Origin: Syntrophaceae bacterium UBA7544 | GTDB taxonomy: Bacteria; Desulfobacterota; Syntrophia; Syntrophales; Smithellaceae | NCBI GenBank assembly: GCA_002479215.1 | Contig: DLME01000042.1 | Location: 2,107 to 17,664 of the forward strand | Direction: 5' to 3' | Length of the DNA: 15,558 bases | Shown: piece after piece, positions 1 through 6,226 of the stretch | Position numbering within the stretch: position 1 is the stretch's first letter | Layout of the letters: the number at the start of each line of letters is the position of its first letter | Program-made: the position numbers and the translations under genes | Notes under the pieces: model-generated | The model's database searches: none | Seen by the model: the letters and a program-made list of their open reading frames with translations, nothing else | What the model was told of the DNA's origin: nothing

Positions 1-40
1 GTTATGAGCCCAACGAGCTACCTAGCTGCTCCACCCCGCG
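1..40 (-). tRNA. Initiator tRNA-fMet(CAT), 5' half only, cut by window edge
   Basis: Read on the minus strand, the gene begins CGCGGGGTGGAGCAGC at position 40 and runs through a D arm with GGTAGCTCG to the anticodon loop. The anticodon CAT is the complement of positions 4-6. The unpaired-type 5' C and the GGG on the 5' side of the anticodon stem are hallmarks of bacterial initiator tRNA, and the sequence follows E. coli tRNA-fMet almost base for base. The 3' half (variable loop, T arm, acceptor) lies beyond the left edge, so the C1-A72 mismatch cannot be checked. Confidence 0.93.
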
Positions 41-67
41 ATACAGTGCTATTCAAAAAGAGTCGAC

Positions 68-96
68 TTTACATCATTATCTCCAATATTTGTCAA
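68..96 (-). promoter_or_regulatory. Sigma70-type promoter of tRNA-fMet
   Basis: On the minus strand a perfect -35 box TTGACA (91-96) is followed by a 17-nt spacer and TGTAAA (68-73, 4 of 6 matches to TATAAT). Transcription would start near 61, leaving about 20 nt of leader before the tRNA 5' end at 40. The boxes lie downstream of the agmatinase stop, so this tRNA appears to be transcribed on its own. Confidence 0.6.
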
Positions 97-168
97 GGAG
101 TAATTTGGTAAAATGTTTTCTAAGTGACATTGCTCGCTATATTCAGAAGGAGATGGGGCAGAAAATTG

Positions 169-1014
169 CTACTTAGTTATGTAGCCCATAAAACGGTAAA
201 TAAGCTTAGCCGCCATGAAATCCGGCGCGACAATACCGGGAAGCGGCGTGAGTTCTACTGCATCAAAACCACGAATTTTACAGGAGCTGGAAACCAATTT
301 CAGCAAATGTAAAACATTACTCCAATAAAGACCGCCCGGTTCCGGCGTACCTGTGGAAGGCATTATAGAAGGATCGAAGACATCCAAATCAATACTGACA
401 TAGATATCACCTTGCAAATCCTTACAAATTGAGTCGCACCAATCCTTATTTTCTAAAACAAAATCAGCGCTATAACTTTTAACATTGCTTTGCGATAAAT
501 ATTCCGCTTCTTCTTTGCTCATGCTCCTGATACCCACTTGAATCAGGGGACATATTTCGGCAATTCTTCTCGCCACACAGGCATGACTGTAAGGGCTTCC
601 CTGATAACTTTCCCGCAGGTCTGCATGGGCATCAATTTGTAATATCTTTAATCGGGGATATTTGTCTTTGACGGCCTGAACGGCACCGAGGCTTATGCTG
701 TGCTCTCCACCGAGTATTACAGGTATTTTATTGGAGGCGACAATTTTGACAATTTTCTTACGCAGAATATTAATCATATTTTTTGGTCCGCGGGCATCAA
801 TAGCAAGTGCTGAAGTTGTATGAATACCGGCCAAATATGTTTCTTTTTTCAACTCTTCATCGTAGAGCTCCATGTTGGTCGAAGCTTCAATTATGGCTGC
901 GGGGCCACGGCGGCTTCCCGGCTGATAAGTCGACGTCAGATCATAGGGCGCAGGAACGACAACAAACAAAGCATCACGAAGTGAACACTCCGGATATATA
1001 CCTCCAAAATTCAT
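169..1014 (-). CDS. speB: Agmatinase (ureohydrolase family)
   Basis: Arginase/agmatinase-fold enzyme of 281 residues, expected to hydrolyse agmatine to putrescine and urea in the cytoplasm. All binuclear Mn ligands are visible: H105 in GGEHS, D128/H130/D132 in DAHADLR, and D209/D211 in DLDVFDPS. GTPEPGG at 222-228 is the conserved substrate-side loop, and PYSHACVARR near 141-150 fits agmatinases rather than arginases. Length is normal for SpeB. The ATG at 1014 has GAGAGG about 9 nt upstream. It lies 72 nt downstream of the lpxH-type gene on the same strand, so co-transcription is likely though the two functions are unrelated. No arginine decarboxylase (speA) or spermidine synthase is in the window, so the agmatine source cannot be seen. 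Guanidinobutyrase or guanidinopropionase activity cannot be excluded from sequence alone. Confidence 0.87.
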   Translation of the reverse strand: MNFGGIYPECSLRDALFVVVPAPYDLTSTYQPGSRRGPAAIIEASTNMELYDEELKKETYLAGIHTTSALAIDARGPKNMINILRKKIVKIVASNKIPVILGGEHSISLGAVQAVKDKYPRLKILQIDAHADLRESYQGSPYSHACVARRIAEICPLIQVGIRSMSKEEAEYLSQSNVKSYSADFVLENKDWCDSICKDLQGDIYVSIDLDVFDPSIMPSTGTPEPGGLYWSNVLHLLKLVSSSCKIRGFDAVELTPLPGIVAPDFMAAKLIYRFMGYITK

Positions 1015-1086
1015 AAGCGTAATCCTCTCATTAATACTATTTTGTTTTGTTAAAGTTCATAACAGACCATCTAAAATAAGATTTAA

Positions 1087-1863
1087 TTACCTCGGCCGGT
1101 AATAGCCAAGAAAAAATTTGTTGTTTTCATAGTAAAGAAATGAAAAGTGTCTGATCCAGTCGCCTAACGCAACAAAAGTTTTCTTCTTTTCCGCAACAAT
1201 ACACTGGCGCAAAACAGGTCTGTGGCAATGACCGAGGATAACCGCATCATAATCCTCCCCAAACTTGGTTAGAGCAAAAGAAAACATCTTTTCGACCAGC
1301 ACCTCGCCATTTTCTATGGTCATTTCTTTGCTGACTGCTGAGCTAAAGCCGGCTATCGCCCAACGAATCGATGCGGGAATAAAATGCTGAAAGCGATAAA
1401 ATACGCGACTGCGTAATATTTTCCGAAGTAATATATATTTAATATTGGTCTTATCGGTTGTATCGCCATGAGCGACAAAAGCCCACAAGTTATCCAGTTT
1501 AACTCTCGCCCATTCACCAAATACTTCCATTCCTAAAATATTTTTAAAATACTCTCCCATAAAAAAATCATGGTTTCCTTCGCTTAAATGAATGCTGATA
1601 CCGGTTTTTTGCAATTCAATTAATTTATCGATAATCAATTTGTATTCGGGATGAATTTTTTCCCTCTGGCAAAACCAAAAGTCGAACAAATCGCCGACGA
1701 TATATAGAGCATCAATAGACGCTTTTTCTTTACCTAATTCGTCCGAATTAACAAGAGATCTGGCCATTCCTTCCTTAAGGTCATTTAAGAAATTAATCAA
1801 CCAGCCGTACTTTTCATCACTGGCTCGTTTTAAATGGGCGTCGGATATAAAAATGGCTTTCAT
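1087..1863 (-). CDS. lpxH: LpxH-type UDP-2,3-diacylglucosamine diphosphatase (metallophosphoesterase)
   Basis: Calcineurin-like phosphoesterase of 258 residues, close to LpxH length (about 240). Expected reaction: cleavage of UDP-2,3-diacylglucosamine to lipid X plus UMP at the inner membrane, in lipid A synthesis. Metal motifs in order: D8-A-H10, GDLFDFW with D58, GNHD with N97/H98, AHGD with H132, and GHCH with H212/H214. LGDW at 233-236 is typical of the COG2908 (LpxH) branch. One deviation: as I recall it, canonical E. coli LpxH has GNRD where this protein has GNHD, the generic phosphoesterase form, so it may be an LpxH2-like paralogue. A 30-75 insertion-like stretch makes it a little longer than E. 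coli LpxH. Divergent from kdsD, another LPS gene. The start has only a weak purine-rich RBS (GAAGAGAC). Confidence 0.75.
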   Translation of the reverse strand: MKAIFISDAHLKRASDEKYGWLINFLNDLKEGMARSLVNSDELGKEKASIDALYIVGDLFDFWFCQREKIHPEYKLIIDKLIELQKTGISIHLSEGNHDFFMGEYFKNILGMEVFGEWARVKLDNLWAFVAHGDTTDKTNIKYILLRKILRSRVFYRFQHFIPASIRWAIAGFSSAVSKEMTIENGEVLVEKMFSFALTKFGEDYDAVILGHCHRPVLRQCIVAEKKKTFVALGDWIRHFSFLYYENNKFFLGYYRPR

Positions 1864-2102
1864 CTTTTTGTCTCTTCGGTTTAGTATCTTTATCCTTTAG
1901 CAGAAAACCGCCTCCCAGGTCAATATGCACATTGGCTTAAATACTTAAGTGAAACGAATTTTGCAAAAATCTAGTCAAATTTATAAAAATAATTCTCCCA
2001 AGAAATCAAGCAAATGATTCTTGTTTTGTCCGGTATTTTTTGCTAGTTTCTTCAAATATTATTAAAAACATGAAATTAGCAAATACATTTTAGGATAAAT
2101 AT
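1864..2102. other. Divergent intergenic region between lpxH-type gene and kdsD
   Basis: AT-rich 239-nt gap that must hold promoters for both directions. I find no strong box pair. The best minus-strand candidate is TTGCAA, 17 nt, TATTTA in the middle of the gap, which is weak. An imperfect inverted repeat, AAGAAATCA (2000-2008) with TGATTCTT (2015-2022), lies on the kdsD side. The kdsD RBS AGGA is at 2092-2095, 7 nt before its ATG. No small gene is evident. Confidence 0.4.
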
Positions 2103-3098
2103 ATGACTCTAAATCGAGAAACAATCAAGCGCGCCAAGGAAGTATTAAAAATAGAAGCGCAGAGTATTTTGAATTTGACTGAAAAAATCGACATCAACTT
2201 TTCTCGCGCCGTGGATTTAATTTATATCTCCAAGGGCAGGGTAATCATTACCGGAATTGGTAAATCCGGGTTGATTGGACGAAAAATCGTCGCTACTTTA
2301 ACAAGTACAGGAACACAAGCGCTTTTTTTACATCCTGTTGAGGGCATCCACGGCGATTTAGGCATTGTTACTAAAGAAGACATTCTGCTGGCCATATCCA
2401 ATAGCGGTGAAACCCGTGAACTCATACCTGTTATCAACTCCGTCCGCCATATCGGCGCTACCGTCATAGCCTTTACCGGCGATATGTCATCAACCTTGGC
2501 TCGAGCAAGCGATATAGTCATTGATGTTTCCGTGGAAAAAGAAGCTTGCCCTTTTGGCCTTACTCCTACTTCCAGCTCTACTGCTGCTTTAGCCATGGGT
2601 GACGCTTTAGCTATAGCTCTTATTGATAAAAGACAATTTAAAGAGAAAGACTTCTATAAGTTTCATCCGGGCGGAAGCCTTGGCGCAAGATTAAAAGAAA
2701 CAGTCGGAGAGATTATGATTACAGGAAAAAAAATCCCGCAAATACACTCTGGAGTGCCTGCCCTAAAGGCGATACAAGAAATCGACCGGAAAAATGTGGG
2801 GTTCGTCCTAATCACCGATAAAAAAAACAAGCTTCGGGGAATTTTGACTGATGGAGACGTGCGCCGTATGATCAGTAAAGGAATTTCTTTCGAGGGAAAA
2901 ATTATCGACAATTTAATGACGCGCAAACCCAAAACTATTGACGAAAATGTTTCATTAGCGCAAACCATGGAACTCATGCAAAAAGAAGAAATTACATCTT
3001 TTGCTGTGGTCAACGAAAAAAAGGAGCTCAAAGGATATATCCACCTGCATGATATTTTAGGCCGTGGCGGATCGGTGAATATTTCTCTAACTTATTAG
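2103..3098 (+). CDS. kdsD: D-arabinose 5-phosphate isomerase, SIS plus two CBS domains
   Basis: Converts D-ribulose 5-phosphate to D-arabinose 5-phosphate, the first committed step toward KDO for the LPS inner core. An N-terminal SIS domain spans about residues 40-175, followed by two CBS modules at about 205-260 and 270-325. The five active-site residues reported for E. coli KdsD (K59, H88, E111, E152, H193) all map here with a constant shift of five: K54 in GIGKSG, H83 in HGDLG, E106 in ETREL, E147 in EKEACP, H188 in FHPGGSLG. At 331 residues it matches family length (about 328). The ATG has AGGA with a 7-nt spacer. It is followed after 21 nt by the hexapeptide protein gene on the same strand. 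A GutQ-like paralogous role is possible but no glucitol genes are nearby. Confidence 0.93.
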   Translation: MTLNRETIKRAKEVLKIEAQSILNLTEKIDINFSRAVDLIYISKGRVIITGIGKSGLIGRKIVATLTSTGTQALFLHPVEGIHGDLGIVTKEDILLAISNSGETRELIPVINSVRHIGATVIAFTGDMSSTLARASDIVIDVSVEKEACPFGLTPTSSSTAALAMGDALAIALIDKRQFKEKDFYKFHPGGSLGARLKETVGEIMITGKKIPQIHSGVPALKAIQEIDRKNVGFVLITDKKNKLRGILTDGDVRRMISKGISFEGKIIDNLMTRKPKTIDENVSLAQTMELMQKEEITSFAVVNEKKELKGYIHLHDILGRGGSVNISLTY

Positions 3099-3119
3099 TT
3101 TTGGGGAAAGATAGGAATT

Positions 3120-3647
3120 ATGGCGCTCTATGAATTTGATGGTAAAAGACCTCAGGTACCGCCGGATTCATTTGTCCATCCTAACGCTGTTTTGATTGGT
3201 GATGTAAAAATCGGCCATGAATGCTTAATAGCCCCCGGTGTTTCCATCCGTGCAGATTTTGGACCAATTCGTATTGGTGATCGCTCGAGTATTCAAGATA
3301 ATGCGGTTATTCATGTCTACCCCGATGCGCAAGTAATAATTGAGGAAGATGTCACCATCGCCCACGGCGTGATTCTTCATGATGTGCACATCAAATCGAG
3401 ATGTGTAATTGGCATAGGAGCAATCGTGCTCTTTAACGTTGTTTGCGAAGAAGACGTTTTCATTTCTGTTGGTTCCCTTGTTCCCAAAGGAATGCATATT
3501 CCCGCTGGTAAAATTGTTTCCGGCAATCCGGCAAAAATAACCCATAATATAACTGAAGATCAAAAAAAGTTAGCCAAAGAAGGCATCGACTATTATCGCG
3601 AACTTTGTAAAAAATATATTGCCACGATGAAAAAGGTTGTTTATTAA
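3120..3647 (+). CDS. Gamma carbonic anhydrase-like left-handed beta-helix protein (YrdA/PaaY type)
   Basis: A 175-residue hexapeptide-repeat protein expected to trimerise, with one metal site at each subunit interface. The three histidine ligands are visible: H65 in VIHVYP and H82/H87 in AHGVILHD, matching H81/H117/H122 of the archaeal enzyme Cam. R44, D46, Q59 and D60 of the active-site network are also present. The acidic proton-shuttle loops of Cam are missing, as usual in the YrdA/CamH/PaaY branch, so carbonic anhydrase activity is plausible but unproven; PaaY members act as thioesterases. A C-terminal helix (about 145-172) packs outside the helix. The start has GGGGAAAG 9 nt upstream and follows kdsD by 21 nt, suggesting one transcript. 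Confidence 0.85.
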   Translation: MALYEFDGKRPQVPPDSFVHPNAVLIGDVKIGHECLIAPGVSIRADFGPIRIGDRSSIQDNAVIHVYPDAQVIIEEDVTIAHGVILHDVHIKSRCVIGIGAIVLFNVVCEEDVFISVGSLVPKGMHIPAGKIVSGNPAKITHNITEDQKKLAKEGIDYYRELCKKYIATMKKVVY

Positions 3648-3704
3648 TCTAATAACGAATATTTTTTCGCTAATGTTTCTCTTAATCAGCCAATAAAAAA
3701 GAGC

Positions 3705-3720
3705 TTATGACTGATCATAA
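3705..3720 (-). terminator. Possible terminator downstream of tRNA-Val
   Basis: A perfect but AT-rich 6-bp stem (TTATGA/TCATAA) with a 4-nt loop begins 16 nt past the tRNA 3' end. On the minus strand it is followed by GCTCTTTTTT (3695-3704). The order stem then T run fits intrinsic termination of tRNA-Val. The weak stem keeps confidence low. Confidence 0.35.
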
Positions 3721-3736
3721 ACCCTTTGATGTTGAA

Positions 3737-3811
3737 TGGTAGGCGGTACTGGGATTGAACCAGTGACTTCTACCGTGTGAAGGTAGCACTCTCCCGCTGA
3801 GTTAACCGCCC
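3737..3811 (-). tRNA. tRNA-Val(CAC)
   Basis: A complete cloverleaf on the minus strand. The acceptor 5' strand GGGCGGT (3805-3811) pairs with ACCGCCT, followed by discriminator A and a genome-encoded CCA (3737-3739). The D arm carries AGCGGGAGAGT. The anticodon stem CTACC/GGTAG closes the loop TTCACAC, giving anticodon CAC, which reads GUG. The T loop is GGTTCAATCCC. The only irregularity is a G-U pair at the acceptor tip. It is convergent with the kdsD-carbonic anhydrase pair. Confidence 0.95.
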
Positions 3812-3822
3812 AAATGCCGTCT

Positions 3823-3851
3823 GCTATAGCTTAAAGTGTTCTTCCTTTCAA
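3823..3851 (-). promoter_or_regulatory. Sigma70-type promoter of tRNA-Val
   Basis: On the minus strand TTGAAA (3846-3851, 5 of 6) and TATAGC (3823-3828, 4 of 6) are separated by exactly 17 nt. The -10 box ends 11 nt before the tRNA 5' end, so the leader would be only a few nucleotides. The -35 box overlaps the stop codon and last bases of the upstream nitrilase gene, which ends at 3848. Confidence 0.6.
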
Positions 3852-4741
3852 GTGAAAAAAGTATTTTCGTTGAGCAACCAGAAAAATATAATTTTAAGCA
3901 TGCAAAAAAATATTTTTGTTATTACCGAAGGATCTCCGGGAACAGCTTTAACCAAATCCTGGTAATGCTCTACCCTGCGATCAGCTAACACATCATTGTA
4001 GTTATTGATTTTTTTGTTCCTGGCCACCTGCACATTAATTCCTACGATACCAATTTCATCTTTTTGGCCATCGGCTTGATGCAAGATACGTGCGTCCGGA
4101 GATGTTATCTGACTTTTGCCGGTGTAAGATAAATTTTTGCCGCTTCTTTCTTCACGACCAGTGCGATTGGCAGTTATGGCATAAACATTGTTTTCCAAAC
4201 ATCGGGTAACCATGGCATCCTGACAATAGGGAAGGACAAGATTAGACGGATGACATATAATATCAGCGCCCTTTAAAGATAATATTCTTGCGGACTCCGG
4301 AAAAAACCAATCGAAGCATATCATGATTCCGATCTTACATTGACCGATATCATAAACCGCAAAAGATTCATTACCCGGTTGAAACCAAAGTTTTTCTTCA
4401 TTAAAAAGATGAATTTTACGGTAGGTGGCAATATAACCTTTAGGTGAAATCAAAATAGCAGAATTATATAAATTTTCACCTGCGCTCTCGGCAATTCCGG
4501 CCACAATATGAATTTTTTTCCTTTGAGCTATCGAAGATAAAGCTTTTGTTGTTTTTCCCGCGGGAATTTCTTCGGCCATTTCCAGGACTTCGTCTCTAGA
4601 AACAAAAAGATAACCGGTATTAAATAGCTCCGGTAAAACAATCAGTTCGGCATCGGCTTTTTCCATCATTGCTAGAGCTTTATCAATGTTTGTATTAACC
4701 TTGCCGAATTGCGGCGAAAATTGAATAAACCCCGCTTTCAT
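3848..4741 (-). CDS. Carbon-nitrogen hydrolase (nitrilase superfamily), pyrococcal nitrilase-like
   Basis: A cytoplasmic hydrolase of 297 residues with the full Glu-Lys-Cys triad: E38 in LPELF, K109 in YRKIHLF, C142 in MICFDWFFPE. The auxiliary glutamate E116 is also present. From memory, the sequence through about residue 261 (DRRVEHY) follows the aliphatic nitrilases of Pyrococcus (about 262 residues), including the LF-x-E-K-x-W/F-F-x-PG segment. The remaining 36 residues are an unusual tail ending in a hydrophobic stretch (about 275-290). N-carbamoylputrescine amidase or omega-amidase activities are alternatives; substrate cannot be read from sequence. An agmatinase is in the window but not adjacent, and agmatinase makes putrescine without an amidase, so a shared pathway is not supported. 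The RBS AGAGGGAG precedes the ATG, and the gene has its own promoter. Confidence 0.82.
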   Translation of the reverse strand: MKAGFIQFSPQFGKVNTNIDKALAMMEKADAELIVLPELFNTGYLFVSRDEVLEMAEEIPAGKTTKALSSIAQRKKIHIVAGIAESAGENLYNSAILISPKGYIATYRKIHLFNEEKLWFQPGNESFAVYDIGQCKIGIMICFDWFFPESARILSLKGADIICHPSNLVLPYCQDAMVTRCLENNVYAITANRTGREERSGKNLSYTGKSQITSPDARILHQADGQKDEIGIVGINVQVARNKKINNYNDVLADRRVEHYQDLVKAVPGDPSVITKIFFCMLKIIFFWLLNENTFFT

Positions 4742-4763
4742 CTTCTCCCTCTTAGATTTGGAG

Positions 4764-4791
4764 GTTACATTTCGAACGACGTTTCTGTCAA
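4764..4791 (-). promoter_or_regulatory. Promoter of the nitrilase-superfamily gene
   Basis: On the minus strand a perfect TTGACA (4786-4791), a 16-nt spacer and TGTAAC (4764-4769, 4 of 6) lie 22 nt before the ATG at 4741. The predicted leader is short and contains the RBS. It suggests the gene is transcribed separately from the thiolase operon upstream. Confidence 0.5.
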
Positions 4792-4838
4792 GATGATTTA
4801 AATAGATTGTGGGGAAACATGGGAAGCCTTTTCTCCGC

Positions 4839-4882
4839 CAATCCCTCCGTCATCCCGCAACAAAAGGATGACGGAAGGATTG
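4839..4882. repeat. Long perfect stem-loop after the thiolase gene
   Basis: Arms of 17 nt (4839-4855 and 4866-4882) pair fully, with one G-U pair on one strand, around a 10-nt loop. The core is CCGTCATCC/GGATGACGG. It begins 41 nt past the thiolase stop and so may terminate that transcript, but neither strand has a T run after it. The core resembles dispersed CGTCATTCCCGC palindromes common in proteobacterial genomes, so a REP-like element is an equal possibility. Confidence 0.6.
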
Positions 4883-4923
4883 AGCGAAGTTATAGCTTGG
4901 CGCTAGAAGGGACTATATTCTAA

Positions 4924-6111
4924 TTAAAGCATTTCGTATATACCGGCAGCTCCCATTCCACCGCCGATACACATGGTTACGATGCACCGTTTGGCATTCC
5001 GACGCTTTGCTTCATGTAATATCTGCGCTGTCAACTTGGCTCCGGTACAACCCAAAGGATGGCCCAGGGCGATGGCGCCGCCGTTGGGATTGATATCACC
5101 CTTCCAATATCTTTCTTCCAAACCCAGTTTCCGGACGGAATAAAGAGCCTGGGAGGCAAACGCCTCATTGAATTCGAAAAGATCAATATCGGTGGTTTTG
5201 AGTCCGGCCAGTTTCAATACTTTCGGCACAGCTACCGACGGACCAATTCCCATTTCTTCCGGTTTGCACCCGGCTATGGCATAGTAAGCCAGTCTGGCTA
5301 ACGGTTTTAGGTCGAGTTCCTTGGCCCTGTCTGCACTCATTACGAGAGCAAAAGCGGCGCCATCCGTCATCTGCGAAGAATTCCCCGCAGTGGACGATCC
5401 TCCCGCCCTGAAGGGAGATTTCAATTTGGCCATATCCTCCAACGTTGCCGGCCATCTCACACCGTCGTCCGTATCAAAAACCATTGTTTCTCTGACTCGT
5501 TTTCCATTTTTCACTTTGTATTTATAGGCTTGGATGGGAATGATTTCTTCCTTAAATTTACCCGCTTTAATCGCTTCGTATGCCCGGCGATTACTCTCCA
5601 GACCGAATTTATCCAAATCTTCCCGGGTCAACTTGTAGTTGGCGGCAATGTTTTCCGCGGTTATCCCCATGGAAACGTAAGCATAAGGTTTATCCCAGGG
5701 ATAGTCCGGCATAGGTCGCATGGAAGAACCACCCATAGGAATATGGGACATCGTCTCGCAACCCCCAGCAATAATAACATCAGACCAGCCGGCTCTGATC
5801 TTTGCTGTGGCGTCAGCGATGGCCTGCAATCCCGATGAGCAGAAACGATTGACGGTCATACCGCTGGTGCTTTCGGACAGTCCTGCTCCCAGCGCGATAA
5901 TTTTCCCCAAATTCATTCCCGTTTCGTGTTCCGGGAAGGCGCATCCTACAATCAGATCGTCTATCTCTTCGGGTTTGACTTTCGGTACTCTTGCCAGCAA
6001 GCCTTTAACCACCTGAATTCCATATTCGTCAGCCCGGGTAGAGGCCAGGCCGCCTCTTTTAGCACGTCCTCCGGGACTTCTTACGGATTCTACAATTACG
6101 GCGTCACGCAT
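4924..6111 (-). CDS. fadA: Acetyl-CoA acyltransferase (3-ketoacyl-CoA thiolase)
   Basis: A thiolase of 395 residues, family length, catalysing the last beta-oxidation step: CoA-dependent cleavage of 3-ketoacyl-CoA into acetyl-CoA and a shortened acyl-CoA. The nucleophile C91 is in NRFCSSGLQ, NEAF is at 315-318, H351 is in GHPLG, and the acid/base C381 is in CIGGGMG, all intact. AGNSSQMTDGAA (242-253) is the usual thiolase loop. It is the last gene of the operon, 115 nt after the HAD/hydratase gene, with a perfect AAGGAGG RBS 6 nt before ATG. The 16-nt start region is identical to that of the preceding gene. A biosynthetic acetoacetyl-CoA thiolase is possible from sequence, but context favours degradation. 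Confidence 0.92.
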   Translation of the reverse strand: MRDAVIVESVRSPGGRAKRGGLASTRADEYGIQVVKGLLARVPKVKPEEIDDLIVGCAFPEHETGMNLGKIIALGAGLSESTSGMTVNRFCSSGLQAIADATAKIRAGWSDVIIAGGCETMSHIPMGGSSMRPMPDYPWDKPYAYVSMGITAENIAANYKLTREDLDKFGLESNRRAYEAIKAGKFKEEIIPIQAYKYKVKNGKRVRETMVFDTDDGVRWPATLEDMAKLKSPFRAGGSSTAGNSSQMTDGAAFALVMSADRAKELDLKPLARLAYYAIAGCKPEEMGIGPSVAVPKVLKLAGLKTTDIDLFEFNEAFASQALYSVRKLGLEERYWKGDINPNGGAIALGHPLGCTGAKLTAQILHEAKRRNAKRCIVTMCIGGGMGAAGIYEML

Positions 6112-6156
6112 GATTTTCCTCCTTAAAATATGTCTGTTCTTTGTCTAATTCCAAGA

Positions 6157-6208
6157 GGCAGTCAATGCAAAAATGAAACAATGTTGAAACAAAAGTGCAT
6201 TGACCGCC
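6157..6208. repeat. Inverted repeat in the gap between the HAD/hydratase and thiolase genes
   Basis: GTCAATGCA (6161-6169) and TGCATTGAC (6196-6204) are perfect complements with a 26-nt loop; GGC (6157-6159) and GCC (6206-6208) extend the stem past one mismatch. The loop holds TGAAACAA twice, at 6174-6181 and 6185-6192, exactly one 11-nt step apart. It could be an RNA processing or stability hairpin, or a protein site. No T run follows it. Confidence 0.55.
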
Positions 6209-6226
6209 CATAGTCCAAATGCTCTT

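Noticed and set aside
169..4741. Agmatinase and nitrilase-superfamily genes as parts of one agmatine-to-putrescine route
   Set aside because: Agmatinase yields putrescine directly, the partner of a carbamoylputrescine amidase would be an agmatine deiminase, and the two genes are 2.8 kb apart with opposite-strand genes between.
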